A stretch of 64,000 nt of DNA from Schaalia cardiffensis (GCF_016405145.1 NZ_JAEKIA010000003.1:62001-126000), one strand, 5' to 3'; shown: positions 8,761-18,675, counted from the first letter of the stretch. A program made the numbers and translations. Notes: generated by a model not told the origin, from the letters alone.

Positions 8761-9831
8761 GTGTCCGAAGCGATGAATGTCCCAGAATCCACGCCCGCGC
8801 CCACACAAAGCGGCGCGGGGAATCTTTCAGAGCCCACCTTCACTCCTGCGAGACGAGGCGCGCACGAATCCTCGATGCGCCTTGAAGAGCATCTCTGCCA
8901 GGAGAATGGAGGAACGCCTCGGAGCAGGAACGCAGTCGACCCGGGTCTTGCACCGAATGTGCTCGACACAGCCCTGGTTTTCGAGGGCGGAGGCATGCGC
9001 AATGCCTACACGGCGGCAGTCGTGGCGGAGTTGCTCGCTCAGGGAATCCACTTCGGCCACGTGTCGGGCATCTCGGCTGGCTCCTCGCACCTGTGCAACT
9101 ACGTGTCCAGGGATGCCGCGCGCTCGCGCCGCACCTTCGTCGACATCGTGGATGACCCGGATTTCGGGGGCTTTTCGCACTTTCGTCAGGGGCGCGGCTT
9201 TTTTAACGCGGAGTACATCTACGAGCGCATCTGCTACCCCGAGGGCGCGATCCCCTTCGACATCGACACTTTCGCAGCAAGCCCGGTGAAGACCCGCGTC
9301 GGAGCATTCAACGCCTCCCGAGGTGAAATGCGCTGGTTCACGAAAGAGGAGATGTCCACGCTCGAGACTCTGGGGCCGAGGGTACGCGCCTCCTCCACCC
9401 TTCCGATCCTCATGCCCCCGGTCATCATTGAGGGCGACACCTACGTCGATGGTGCGCTCGGCCCGAATGGCGGCATCGCCTTGGATGCCCCGATGCGCGA
9501 GGGCTACCGAAAGTTCCTCGTGATCGCGACTCGTCCGCGCAACTATGTGAAGGGCCCGCTGCGGCCCGCCCTCGGTGCGGCGCTCAAAGCGAAGTTCCAC
9601 ACGCTGCCCACCGTGTACGAGGGCGTGGCCCGCCGTCCCGCACGCTACAACGCGGCGCGCAAGAAGATGCTCGAGCTTGAGGCCCAGGGGCGCGCCTACC
9701 TGTTCTTTCCCGAGTCCATCACCATTTCGAATACGGAAATGCGCAAGGAGCGCCTCGAAGCGAACTATCTCGCCGGTCAGGCGCAGATCCGCAGGGAGAT
9801 GCCCGCGATCAGGAGGTTCCTCGGGCTCTGA
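8761..9831 (+). CDS. Patatin-like phospholipase
   Basis: A 356-residue patatin-fold acyl hydrolase. All signature blocks are present: the oxyanion motif EGGGMRNAY at about 75-83, the nucleophile elbow GISAG with Ser105, and the catalytic-dyad Asp230 in VDGALGPNGG. The first ~68 residues are low complexity and lie outside the fold. A GTG start at 8761 is given; an ATG at 8773 is a close alternative. The domain resembles the bacterial YjjU/RssA-type group. The lipid substrate is unknown. It has no signal peptide, so it probably acts inside the cell. Confidence 0.85.
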   Translation: MSEAMNVPESTPAPTQSGAGNLSEPTFTPARRGAHESSMRLEEHLCQENGGTPRSRNAVDPGLAPNVLDTALVFEGGGMRNAYTAAVVAELLAQGIHFGHVSGISAGSSHLCNYVSRDAARSRRTFVDIVDDPDFGGFSHFRQGRGFFNAEYIYERICYPEGAIPFDIDTFAASPVKTRVGAFNASRGEMRWFTKEEMSTLETLGPRVRASSTLPILMPPVIIEGDTYVDGALGPNGGIALDAPMREGYRKFLVIATRPRNYVKGPLRPALGAALKAKFHTLPTVYEGVARRPARYNAARKKMLELEAQGRAYLFFPESITISNTEMRKERLEANYLAGQAQIRREMPAIRRFLGL

Positions 9832-10258
9832 GGGATCTGGGGAGTTCGGGTGCTCTGAGGGGGTGCACAAGCGTCGAGTGCTCCGAGAGGTCTGGGGAGT
9901 TCGGGTGCCTGCGCTCCCGGGTGCGAGGCCTTGCGTAGTGGGGAAAAGAGGCGTGTGGTGCCTTCGCAGTTGTCGCAGATGGTGGGCCCTTGTGTGCGGG
10001 GAAAGACCACGACCACGACCGGATAGCGGAACGCCCCGGGGGGTGGGCCGTTGTGTGCGGGGAAAGACCGGGAATCCCGTATCGGATTGCGCTTCCCGGG
10101 GTGTGAGGCCCCGTGCGCCTCGTACTCCCCGTGCGGATTGCCCACCTTCGTTCTCCCCATGCAGATGCCCCCGCCCCTCGTGCCGCAGTCGCAAGCCACT
10201 ATACGTCGCCCACAGGCATGCAATCTTTCGCAGGCGATGTTCTCTCAGCTGATCTCCC
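9832..10258. repeat. Intergenic region with ~61-bp spaced 28-bp repeats
   Basis: Two near-identical 28-bp units (end GTGTGCGGGGAAAGACC) lie at 9981-10008 and 10042-10069, exactly 61 bases apart and differing at one position. A degenerate third copy (TAGTGGGGAAAAGAGG) is at about 9925-9951. A separate direct repeat (core TCTGGGGAGTTCGGGTGC) is at about 9834-9854 and 9890-9908. No gene is seen. The unit length and spacing match a type I-E CRISPR array, but the repeat lacks the usual palindrome and no cas genes are nearby. Confidence 0.6.
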
Positions 10259-11989
10259 CTATTGAATTCGCAGCCCCCGGTAGCGGTTGAGTGCGGCGCC
10301 AATGTCGACCATGCGCGGACGTGCGAGGAACGCGGGATAGGCGCGCGCCCCGGCCTTCGTCACCGTGTCCAGCCCCTCGGAATCCAAGCGCCGCTGGAAA
10401 CGTTTGAGCAGATCAGGCAATGCCACCTGAGAGTTCGCGAGTTCTTCGAGGATCGTGCGCATCGCCCAGGCGATCGCCTCGGTCTGCCCCGGATCAACGA
10501 TCTGCTCGAGGTCAAAGAGGGAGACACTGCGACGGTCGAGAATGATCTCGTCAAGACCCGAGGACTTCGTCTTGGGGCGCTCCGTGTTCGGGCGCTGACG
10601 GATCAGGACACGATGAGTGGGCATCGTGAAGGCGTCCTCGTCATCAAGGCGGCGTGGCATCGCAGCCACGACCTCTCGGGCGCGTTCACTCACGTCGAGA
10701 CACCGGTAGGAATCGAGCATGAGGACCCTGTCAGCCACATCGAGATAATCACCCGAGCCGCCCATGACCATGATGGTGGACACTCCCGATGTGGCGAGCG
10801 CCCCGATCCTGTCGACCAGCGGCGTGATCGGCTCCTTCTCAGCGGCAACGAGAGTGCGCATACGCTCATCGCGAATAAGAAGATTCGTTGCGGAAGTGTC
10901 CTCATCAATGAGGAGCAAAGGCGAGCCGAGCTCCACTGCCTCCATGATCGCGGCCGCCTGCGAGGTCGAGCCGGAGGCATTTTCAGTGGAGAAGACGCGG
11001 GTGTCGGCGCCGGTCGGCAGATGCGTGATGAAGGCAGAGACATCAACCGCAGTGACCGCACGGCCATCGGCGGCCCGGACCTTCATCGCATCCGGAGTTG
11101 TGGCAACGAGTTCACGCCCATCGCCGGGGATGTGCGCGTAGACGCCGCGTTGCAGGGCGGACAGAAGTGTCGACTTGCCGTGATAGCCGCCGCCGACGAT
11201 GAGCGTGACCCCCGGTTCGATCGCCATGCCGGTGATCTCGCCCGCATGGGGCAAGGTGACGGCGCAGCGCAAGGACTCGGGTGATTCGAAGGGGACTGCA
11301 TCTTCCATGGGGGACTGCGAGACCCCAGATCGCCTCGCCAGGATTGATCCCTCGGCCACGAAAGCCACCCAGTTCTTCTCCACGAGAATGTCTTGCAAGG
11401 CCCGGTAGTCCTCGTACACGGCAATGTGCGTGAGAAGCGCGGAGCGTTTCGTAGTGGTCGCCTCGTCTTCGGAGATGAAATCGAAGGCATCCATCACGAT
11501 GTTCGGGACATCGACATCGAAAATGCGGGCAGCTTCACGCCCCAAGATTGAGCGGCCGCGCGCGGGCAGCTGCACTTGGAAACGGATCTCGACGCGGTCA
11601 GGCATGACCGTGACACTTGAACGCTGCAAGATCTCCTGTCCGGGGCGGGCGATGCGGACCGCTCCACCGCGGGCGCGCTCGGCGATGGCGGAATCGAAGG
11701 CTCGTGCAAGAAAATCGGCGGTCGCCAGCCGGGAGCGCCCATCACTTAAGGCCTCTTCAGGTAGGCCCATTGTCTTTGGAACTGTGATCGCGCGGATCGC
11801 CGAGGGCGGGGCGTAAGGATCGGACTGGACACGATCGATCGAGAGTTGGAAATCGCCGTAATCCCAATCCCCGATCACTGACTTGTAGGAGCCGTAGGGT
11901 CGCGAGTCCATGCGGCGAAGATCGGCGAGAAGATCGGCATCTGAACCGGATCGGCGGCGGAACTGATCAGAATCGTGGCGAGGCGTCAT
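10259..11989 (-). CDS. Predicted ATPase of the ABC class (ABC-ATPase domain protein)
   Basis: A protein of about 576 residues matching the stand-alone ABC-class ATPase family (COG3044 type). It has a P-loop GGGYHGKST at about 266-274, an ABC-signature-like region around NASGSTSQA, a Walker B LLIDEDTSATNLL with the catalytic acid, and a following switch region (IMVMGGSGDYLDVADRVLML). No membrane segments are present. The ATG at 11989 is chosen because the upstream in-frame GTG at 12034 lies inside a strong hairpin. It is monocistronic. The family's role is unknown. Confidence 0.82.
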   Translation of the reverse strand: MTPRHDSDQFRRRSGSDADLLADLRRMDSRPYGSYKSVIGDWDYGDFQLSIDRVQSDPYAPPSAIRAITVPKTMGLPEEALSDGRSRLATADFLARAFDSAIAERARGGAVRIARPGQEILQRSSVTVMPDRVEIRFQVQLPARGRSILGREAARIFDVDVPNIVMDAFDFISEDEATTTKRSALLTHIAVYEDYRALQDILVEKNWVAFVAEGSILARRSGVSQSPMEDAVPFESPESLRCAVTLPHAGEITGMAIEPGVTLIVGGGYHGKSTLLSALQRGVYAHIPGDGRELVATTPDAMKVRAADGRAVTAVDVSAFITHLPTGADTRVFSTENASGSTSQAAAIMEAVELGSPLLLIDEDTSATNLLIRDERMRTLVAAEKEPITPLVDRIGALATSGVSTIMVMGGSGDYLDVADRVLMLDSYRCLDVSERAREVVAAMPRRLDDEDAFTMPTHRVLIRQRPNTERPKTKSSGLDEIILDRRSVSLFDLEQIVDPGQTEAIAWAMRTILEELANSQVALPDLLKRFQRRLDSEGLDTVTKAGARAYPAFLARPRMVDIGAALNRYRGLRIQ

Positions 11990-12002
11990 GCATTCAGCGT
12001 AG

Positions 12003-12036
12003 CGGTGCCCCCGAGCGCGAAAGCTCAGGGGCACCA
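12003..12036 (-). terminator. Hairpin between ABC-ATPase and DUF4190 genes
   Basis: Arms GGTGCCCC and GGGGCACC are extended by GAGC/GCTC around a short GCGAAA loop. It lies between two same-strand genes, downstream of the DUF4190-type gene. No clear T-run follows, so terminator function is probable rather than certain. Confidence 0.5.
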
Positions 12037-12046
12037 GGCTTGTGGC

Positions 12047-12084
12047 TGAATCCTCCCGCTTCGGATGAGAAACGGGAGGATTCA
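12047..12084 (-). terminator. 12-bp perfect hairpin downstream of the DUF4190-type gene
   Basis: A perfect inverted repeat (TGAATCCTCCCG and its complement) at 12047-12058 and 12073-12084 with a 14-base loop. It sits 33 bases past the stop of the gene at 12117 and is followed by a second hairpin, giving a tandem terminator-like arrangement. Confidence 0.6.
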
Positions 12085-12116
12085 GTGTGATTCTGCGTGG
12101 AGCGCGGAGCGCAGGC

Positions 12117-12776
12117 TCAGTAGCCCGAGGCGCCCGCTGCGATGCCGAACATGATCACTCCGATGAAGAAGAGGATGCTGAGGGCAACAACAATGATCCA
12201 AATCCACGTTCCAACAAGACCGAGGATTCGGCCGATCTTTGCATTCGAAACGTAATCCTCAGGGATTCCGTTTGCCGCAGCCTCCTTGATGATGGAGTTG
12301 CCCCAGATCCATGCGGGAATCGATCCGAGCAGACCGATCATGACAAGACCGAGAATGCCTAGGATCAGGCAGACCATCGAGTTCGAACGCAGGCGCTCGG
12401 CAAGAGCCTGCGAAGAAGTGGAGTACTGGCCTTCCATGGGCTGAGCGTAAGAAGGCTGAGCCGTAGCAGGCTGCCCGTAGGCGGGCTGGCCGTAGGGAGC
12501 CTGCGGGGCGCTTTGTCCTGCGGGCGTTTGACCGTATGTCGGCTGCGAGTAGGGGGCCTGCCCATAGGGGGTTGAACCCTGCGGGTATTGGGCGGGCTGT
12601 GCGGGCTGGGTCCACGCCTGCGAGTCGCTCATCGCAGCCGGTTCACTGTTCGGCATGACCGGAGTGCTGTCAATGGGCATCGGGGTCATCGGCTGTGATG
12701 CAGCGGCGAGGGTGGGATCCTGCGGGAAACCATTGGCCTCGTCGTTGTTCGCGGGAACGGGAGTCGGAGTTGACAT
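12117..12776 (-). CDS. Pro/Gln/Tyr-rich membrane protein with DUF4190-like domain
   Basis: A 219-residue protein. The N-terminal ~125 residues are low complexity, with repeats of the type YGQPAYGQPATAQPSYAQP. The C-terminus has two hydrophobic helices (SMVCLILGILGLVMIGLL and WIWIIVVALSILFFIGVIM) around NSIIKEAAANGIPEDY, the layout of DUF4190-type actinobacterial membrane proteins. The start at 12776 is preceded by AAAGG at a suitable distance. The flexible tail probably faces the cytoplasm. Function unknown. Confidence 0.75.
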   Translation of the reverse strand: MSTPTPVPANNDEANGFPQDPTLAAASQPMTPMPIDSTPVMPNSEPAAMSDSQAWTQPAQPAQYPQGSTPYGQAPYSQPTYGQTPAGQSAPQAPYGQPAYGQPATAQPSYAQPMEGQYSTSSQALAERLRSNSMVCLILGILGLVMIGLLGSIPAWIWGNSIIKEAAANGIPEDYVSNAKIGRILGLVGTWIWIIVVALSILFFIGVIMFGIAAGASGY

Positions 12777-12848
12777 GATGCGCCTTTCAAATTCGACTGT
12801 CATCCCGATCGTAGGGGGTGAGAGGGTGAAAGCGACAGGAGGGATCAC

Positions 12849-13421
12849 CCTGATTCGTCCCGGATCAGGCTTTCAGCGGGTGTTACAAGGCACTTGAAGT
12901 GATGAAGATCATAGTTGAGTGGGGGTGGGGAGGAGATTCTGTGTCCGCTCTTCTCCGATCGTGCTTTCGTCGGCTTCTCATGGCCGTGACCCGTGTTGAA
13001 GGCACGCTTCAGGGTAAGGGGCTGTCCCTGGAGGCGGGGCGTTCGCTGCTCAGATCAGCGACGTGCAGGCCGCAGCGGAGGGCCGCCCCCGGATGCGGCG
13101 GGGACGTTCGTGGCCCCTCCTCGGCACGTCGCTCGCCCCCAAGACCACTGACTGGACATGAGGGCGTTTCAGTGAAGCTCCCTTCGCTGCCTCTCGCGCG
13201 ATCCCCGCTCCCCAAGACCAAAGCCCTGCCCTTCACAACCGAAGTCCCGTCCTCGTCAATGAACGAGGACGGGACCAGGAGCTGAGCCAGAGGCGTGAGA
13301 TCGGCTGGAGTGGGGCCCTAAGCTCGGCTCGGCAGAGAGCTTGACCTAAGTGGGGTCGTAGGTTCGGCTGGGCCGAGAAGCGGGAGCTCAGGAGGAACTC
13401 GCCGACTCTCGACCCCGGAAC
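12849..13421. other. Intergenic region downstream of putA
   Basis: Apart from the hairpin at 13244-13275 this stretch has no gene I can support; the reading frames present lack family features. A near-direct repeat (core AAG(C/T)TCGGCT(C/G)GGC) occurs at about 13319-13332 and 13350-13364. Confidence 0.4.
13244..13275 (-). terminator. 13-bp perfect hairpin (shared family) downstream of putA
   Basis: Left arm 13244-13256 and right arm 13263-13275 pair perfectly around loop CAATGA. The same core and the same loop recur at 19013-19042 downstream of nrdE. It lies about 150 bases beyond the putA stop, so it may end the putA transcript. Confidence 0.55.
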
Positions 13422-16400
13422 TCAGTCGACGAGCACCTGGGCGCTCAATGGCGTCCGATTGCCGAAGCGGTGGTTGGTGATGGAGATCGCCTGCTCATGC
13501 ACGAAGGGAAGGATCTCAATACGACCCGCGCCGGTAATGGGGCCGTCCCAGATCGCAATGTCGATCGACCCCTTGAGGGCGGTGCGCAGAGCATCGCCAT
13601 CCTCTGCGATGAGACGAATCCTCTCGTCGAGGCCGACGCCTTCACGCTGGAAATTCGAAGCGAAAGACGCGGAATCCTCAATCGAATGCTCGACACTGTA
13701 GCGGTCGAGGAAGGAATCAAGTTCCGAAGGAATCGGACGCGCCGTCGAAAGATGGAGCGACATCGGCATGTGCCCGCCCCCGGAGAAGAGCCTCTCGAAA
13801 CCGAGCGCATCCTGCGCCCGGATGTGCCCGAGAGCAAGACCGGCTGAAAGGACACGCAAGATGTCCTCGAGCTTAGCGGTGGCGCCCGCCCGGATCGTCA
13901 CCGGGAGGGGCACGTAGCGCAGGATGTTCCTCTCCGCGGGAACCTGTGAAGGATCGTGGAGGACATCGAACTCAGTGGCTGCGGCCAAAGAATCCGAAGC
14001 GATCGCCTGATCGAGCCGGGCGGCGGCCTCCTCATCGAGGAGTCGGTGTCCAAGTGCGGCGAGCTCCGTGAGCTGCGGCTTCCTCACCATGCCAGAGCCC
14101 TGAGCCGAGGCCGGGGCTGCGACGGGGGCCGGAGTGAAGTCGCCGAAACCGAAGAGGTAGTTCGGGCCGCCCGCCTTCGCGCCCTCGCCGACGACCGAAC
14201 GCTTCCACCCTCCGAAGGGCTGACGCTGCACGATGGCACCGGTGATCCCACGGTTCACGTAGACATTGCCAGCCTGAATACCGTTGAGCCACAGATTGAT
14301 CTCATCGGGATCAAGAGAGTGCAGACCGGCGGTCAGACCATAATCGGTGGCGTTTTGCGCCTCAATCGCCTCCTCTAGGGTGTTGACGCGCATAATGCCG
14401 AGGATCGGACCGAAGTATTCGACGAGGTGGTACTCGCTGCCGGGTTCAACACCGGAACGGACCCCCGGGCTCCACAGGCGGTTCGTCTCATCGAGGCGAC
14501 GCGGGGTGATCTCCCACTTCTGCCCGGGCTCCAGGGTCGTCAGACCCCGCAGGAGCTTCCCAGTGGGTTCAGCTGCGAGAGGACCCATCTGGGCGCTGAG
14601 ATCATCGGCCCAAGCGACCTTCAAAGAACGCACGGCGTCGAGCAGCTGATCGTGCACCCGCTTGGAGAAGCCGACGCTTCCCACGAGGATCACATAGGAA
14701 GCGGCCGAGCACTTCTGCCCCGCATGACCGAATGCGGAGTTCACGACGTCCTTTACCGCGAGGTCGAGGTCGGCTGAAGGTGTGATGACGATGGCGTTCT
14801 TGCCGGAGGTCTCCGCCATGATCCGCATCTTCGGATCCCACGAGCGGAAGAGTTCGGCGGTTTCGGCGCCTCCGGTGAGGACGACCCTTTCGACCGCCTC
14901 ATGAGTGAGGAGGGCCTTGCCGAGTTCGTTCTCGCCGACATCGACGAGGGCGAGCACCTCTTTGGGCACTCCGGCCGCCCAGAGGCATTCCGCGACGAGC
15001 GCGCCGCAGCGCTTCGCCTGGGGTGCGGGCTTGAGGATGACGGCCGATCCGGCGGCGAGGGCAGCCAGAACTCCGCCCGCGGGGATCGCGAGGGGGAAGT
15101 TCCACGGCGGAGTGACGAGCGTGAGGGAAACCGGATGGAAGTGCGCTCCATTGAGCGTGTCGAGGTCGAGTGCGGATTGCGCGTAGTAGTGCGCGAAGTC
15201 GCATGCTTCGGAGACTTCAACATCGGCCTGTTCGAGGGACTTGCCGAGTTCGGAGCCTGCGACCTCGATGAGGTCTGCGCGCCGACGGGCGAGTTCAACG
15301 CCCGCGCGGTGCAGGATCTCCGAACGTTCGGCGGCGGGCTTGGCGCCCCATGCGGCGCCCGCCTCGGCGCTTGCCTTGACGAGGGAGTCGAGGACAGCGG
15401 CATCATCAATGAAAGCTGCCGTGATCGTGTCAACGCCAAGAGTTGAGGAGGGGATCCTTTGCGCGATCTCGCGCGCCCAGGACAGGTTCGCGGGCAGGGC
15501 CGGATCGGAGTCGGGGGTGTTCGTGAAGGTCCAGGCCCCCTCGCTTTCCTTGAGTGAGGCGGCAAGATCTTCGGGGGTTTCACTCAGACGGTTCTGGGTG
15601 CGGGTCGGGCCGACGCGGGACTCTCCCTCGGCGTTCATCTGCTCGACAGCTGCGAGGAAGCGGGAACGCTCCTTCTCGAAGGCGGCCGGGTTGGTGCCGA
15701 TCTCGAAGATCGACGCCATGAAGTTCTCATCAGCGGAGTTCTCCTCGAGGCGGCGCACGAGGTAGGCGATTGCGACGTCGTACTCCTCGGGATGGACGAC
15801 GGGAACGTAGAGGAGGAGGTTGCCGACCTCTTCACGCACAGCGGCCGCCTGCTGGGTGGCCATGCCGGAGAGCATCTCGATCTCAACTTCGGAGGTGACT
15901 GCGCGCTCCTTCGCGAGCTCCCACGCGGCGGCAACGGTGAAGAGGTTATGACCGGCGACGCCGATCTGCACATTCGCGGTCCGTTCGGGGTGCATTGCCC
16001 AATCGAGGATACGAATGTAGTTCGCGTCCGTCGCCTGCTTGGATTCCCAGGTCGTCAGGCTCCACCCGCGCACTTGCGAATCGACGCGCTCCATTGCAAG
16101 GTTCGCGCCTTTCACGACTCGGACCTTGATGGGGGCTCCACCTCGGGCCCTACGAGCCGCCGCCCATTCTTGAAGGTCCTGCATTGCGCTGAGAGTGTCG
16201 GGCAGGTAGGCCTGCAAAACAATGCCGGCACGTAGACCCAGGCACTCTTCGCGGTCGAGGATCTTCTTGAAGACGTCGATCGTGATGTGCAGGTCGCGGT
16301 ACTCCTCCATATCGAGGTTGATGAACTTGCCCCCGGCTTTCGCCGCGTACTGGTAGAGGGGGAGGAGCTGGGAGACGGCGTGGTCGACGACCTGCTCGTA

Positions 16401-16970
16401 TCCCCAGGGATTGTGGGGGCCGGTGACGGCGGAGACTTTGAGGGAGACGTAGTCGACGTCGGGGCGTTCGAGCAGTCGGCGGGTGTCGTCGAGGCGTTTG
16501 CGCGCCTCCTTCTCGCCGAGGACGGCCTCGCCGAGGAGGTTCATGTTGAGGCGGGCGCCCTGGGCGCGCAGGCGCTCGATCGCTGGGCCGAGTTTTTCGT
16601 CGGTGACGTCAACGACGAGGTCGCCGACGAGACGAGCGAAAACCTTACGGGCGGCGGGCACTGCGAGGCCCGGGAGGAGACGACCGGCTTTCCCGCCGAT
16701 CAGTGCGGGGGTGCGCAGGTACCAGGGGAGGAACTTCGGGTTCTTGTCGCCCAATTCGCCGAGGTGTCGTGCGGCGACGTCCTGGTCCTCCGGGCGGATG
16801 ACGCCGTCGACGAAGGACACGGTGTAGTTGAGGCCGTCCTCATCGTCGAGGACGCCTGCGAGGAGTTTCGCTGCCGGGTCGATCGGGTAGTCCGTTGAGG
16901 CGCTCGCCCAACGGCGTGCGGTCTCGAGGGCGCGATCGACGATCGTATGGAAATCGGTGTTGGCGGTCAT
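13422..16970 (-). CDS. putA: Bifunctional proline dehydrogenase / P5C dehydrogenase
   Basis: A 1182-residue PutA that oxidises proline to glutamate in two steps. The N-terminal part (~1-450) is the FAD-dependent proline dehydrogenase barrel (RVVKGANLAMERVDSQ, then ..AGHNLFTVAAA). Residues ~490-960 are the NAD-dependent aldehyde dehydrogenase: GGVLAALAAGSAVILKPAPQ for nucleotide binding, ETSGKNAIVI, and the catalytic Cys in GHAGQKCSAAS at about 755. The C-terminal ~200 residues form an additional domain. No ribbon-helix-helix DNA-binding domain is present, so it is not the repressor form. AAGGAA precedes the start. The proline transporter putP lies directly upstream on the same strand. Confidence 0.93.
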   Translation of the reverse strand: MTANTDFHTIVDRALETARRWASASTDYPIDPAAKLLAGVLDDEDGLNYTVSFVDGVIRPEDQDVAARHLGELGDKNPKFLPWYLRTPALIGGKAGRLLPGLAVPAARKVFARLVGDLVVDVTDEKLGPAIERLRAQGARLNMNLLGEAVLGEKEARKRLDDTRRLLERPDVDYVSLKVSAVTGPHNPWGYEQVVDHAVSQLLPLYQYAAKAGGKFINLDMEEYRDLHITIDVFKKILDREECLGLRAGIVLQAYLPDTLSAMQDLQEWAAARRARGGAPIKVRVVKGANLAMERVDSQVRGWSLTTWESKQATDANYIRILDWAMHPERTANVQIGVAGHNLFTVAAAWELAKERAVTSEVEIEMLSGMATQQAAAVREEVGNLLLYVPVVHPEEYDVAIAYLVRRLEENSADENFMASIFEIGTNPAAFEKERSRFLAAVEQMNAEGESRVGPTRTQNRLSETPEDLAASLKESEGAWTFTNTPDSDPALPANLSWAREIAQRIPSSTLGVDTITAAFIDDAAVLDSLVKASAEAGAAWGAKPAAERSEILHRAGVELARRRADLIEVAGSELGKSLEQADVEVSEACDFAHYYAQSALDLDTLNGAHFHPVSLTLVTPPWNFPLAIPAGGVLAALAAGSAVILKPAPQAKRCGALVAECLWAAGVPKEVLALVDVGENELGKALLTHEAVERVVLTGGAETAELFRSWDPKMRIMAETSGKNAIVITPSADLDLAVKDVVNSAFGHAGQKCSAASYVILVGSVGFSKRVHDQLLDAVRSLKVAWADDLSAQMGPLAAEPTGKLLRGLTTLEPGQKWEITPRRLDETNRLWSPGVRSGVEPGSEYHLVEYFGPILGIMRVNTLEEAIEAQNATDYGLTAGLHSLDPDEINLWLNGIQAGNVYVNRGITGAIVQRQPFGGWKRSVVGEGAKAGGPNYLFGFGDFTPAPVAAPASAQGSGMVRKPQLTELAALGHRLLDEEAAARLDQAIASDSLAAATEFDVLHDPSQVPAERNILRYVPLPVTIRAGATAKLEDILRVLSAGLALGHIRAQDALGFERLFSGGGHMPMSLHLSTARPIPSELDSFLDRYSVEHSIEDSASFASNFQREGVGLDERIRLIAEDGDALRTALKGSIDIAIWDGPITGAGRIEILPFVHEQAISITNHRFGNRTPLSAQVLVD

Positions 16971-17169
16971 GGGGCGCTGTTCCTTCTATGCGATGAGCGG
17001 TGGAGAGACGAGGGGGAGGGGACGATCCGAGAACCGGGGCGTCGGGCGGGGACGGGGAGTGCGGGTCCCTCAGCTGTGGGGCGGTGGAGTTTTCGAGCGG
17101 CTCGGCGGGGGCCTTCGAGCCTCGGGCAGCTCAGCAAAGCTGGGGCTTTTCTCCCCACGAGCTGGGAGT

Positions 17170-18675
17170 TCAAATTCCCCGTGTGGCGGCGATGACCTGA
17201 TCCATTTCTTCTTGAATTTCAGCATTGGGACGGTAGCTCGCCTGAGAAACGAGGATGGCCGCGAGGAGGCTGAGGAGGAAACCGGGAAGGATTTCATAAA
17301 GATCGAAGATCCCGCCGGGCCCGCCGGAGATATTGCCCCAGATGCCGACGACGAGGGCACCGGTGATCATTCCGGCGATTGCGCCCTTCGCGGTGAGTTT
17401 CCTCCAGTAGAGGGACAGGAGCACGATCGGCCCGAAGGAGGCTCCGAATCCTGCCCATGCGAAGGCGACGAGGCCGAGGATTGTGTCCGATCTGGGCCAG
17501 GCGAGAGCGGCCGCGATGAGTGAGACGCTTCCGACTGCGAGGCGTCCGGCGAGTACGCCATCGGCTCCGGACAGTTCCCTCTTCGTGAAGGCGCGGTAGA
17601 TGTCCTCGACAAGGGCGGAGGAAGTGACGAGGAGCTGACTGGAGATGGTCGACATGATCGCCGCGAGGATCGCAGCGAGCATGAAACCGGCGATGAGTGG
17701 GTGGAAGAGCATCTGACCGAGGGCGATGAACACACCTTCGGGGTTGGCGAGCTCACCTGTGTCATGCTGGTAAACGGCGACGCCGACGAGGGCGGTGAGG
17801 CCCGCGCCGAGGGTGGAGAGAACCATCCAGCCGATGCCGATTCTGCGTCCCTGCTTCGCTTCCGCGACGCTGCGCAGGGCCATGAAGCGGACGATGATGT
17901 GGGGTTGGCCGAAGTAGCCCAGTCCCCAGGCGAGGGCGGAGACGATTCCGAGGATCGCGGCCCATGAGAGCGCACCATTGCCGTGGGTGAAGGACAGGAT
18001 TGTTGGGTCGACGCTGTTGACCTGCTCGATGAGTGCGCCAAAGCCTCCGACGTGGGTGATGCCCACGATCGGCACTGCGACGAGGGCGATGAGCATGATG
18101 AGGCCTTGGACGACGTCGGTCCAGGAGACGGCGAGGAAGCCTCCGACGAGCGTGTACAAGACGGTGACGGCTGCGACGATCACCATTCCGAGGTGGTAGT
18201 TCATGCCGAAGGAGGATTCGAAGAAGGAGCCGCCTGCGACCATGCCCGAGGAGACGTAGAAGGTGAAGAAGATCGTGATGACGATGCCCGCGATGATGCG
18301 AACGCTTTTCGAGGTGTCGCGCAGGCGTTCTCCGAGGAAGGAAGGAATCGTGATGGAGTCGCTCGCGATTTGCGAGTAGGCGCGCAGTCTTGGTGCGGTG
18401 AACTTCCAATTGAGCCAGGCGCCGATGGTGAGGCCGATGGCGATCCAGCTTTCGAGGAGGCCAGTCGCGTAGAGTGCGCCGGGAAGGCCCATGAGGAGCC
18501 ATCCCGACATGTCGGCGGCGCCGGCGGAGAGGGCGGCGACGGCGGGTCCGAGTCCGCGTCCGCCGAGCATGTAGTCGTCGAGGTTCTTGGTTCGGTTGTA
18601 GGCGAGGAGGCCGATCATCACCATTGCAACGAGGTAGATGATCATTGCGATCGCTTGGAATGTCGCTGTGCTCAT
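17170..18675 (-). CDS. putP: Sodium/proline symporter
   Basis: A 501-residue member of the solute:sodium symporter family with about 13 hydrophobic segments. The N-terminal YNRTKNLDDYMLGGRGLGP and the helix GAADMSGWLLMGLPGALYATG match PutP closely. It imports proline with Na+. A strong ribosome-binding site (GAGGAAGGA) lies upstream of the ATG. It precedes putA by 199 bases on the same strand, so uptake and breakdown of proline are grouped. Confidence 0.92.
   Translation of the reverse strand: MSTATFQAIAMIIYLVAMVMIGLLAYNRTKNLDDYMLGGRGLGPAVAALSAGAADMSGWLLMGLPGALYATGLLESWIAIGLTIGAWLNWKFTAPRLRAYSQIASDSITIPSFLGERLRDTSKSVRIIAGIVITIFFTFYVSSGMVAGGSFFESSFGMNYHLGMVIVAAVTVLYTLVGGFLAVSWTDVVQGLIMLIALVAVPIVGITHVGGFGALIEQVNSVDPTILSFTHGNGALSWAAILGIVSALAWGLGYFGQPHIIVRFMALRSVAEAKQGRRIGIGWMVLSTLGAGLTALVGVAVYQHDTGELANPEGVFIALGQMLFHPLIAGFMLAAILAAIMSTISSQLLVTSSALVEDIYRAFTKRELSGADGVLAGRLAVGSVSLIAAALAWPRSDTILGLVAFAWAGFGASFGPIVLLSLYWRKLTAKGAIAGMITGALVVGIWGNISGGPGGIFDLYEILPGFLLSLLAAILVSQASYRPNAEIQEEMDQVIAATRGI

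Noticed and set aside
8398-8808. A 136-codon minus-strand gene between ptrB and the patatin gene
   Set aside because: It overlaps both flanking genes, has no family features and no ribosome-binding site.
10259-12034. An ABC transporter ATPase
   Set aside because: No permease or binding-protein gene is adjacent and the domain layout matches the stand-alone ABC-class ATPase family.
17130-17200. A tRNA-like T-arm (GGGAGTTCAAATTCCCC)
   Set aside because: It overlaps the putP stop codon and no anticodon arm, D-arm or acceptor stem can be formed around it.
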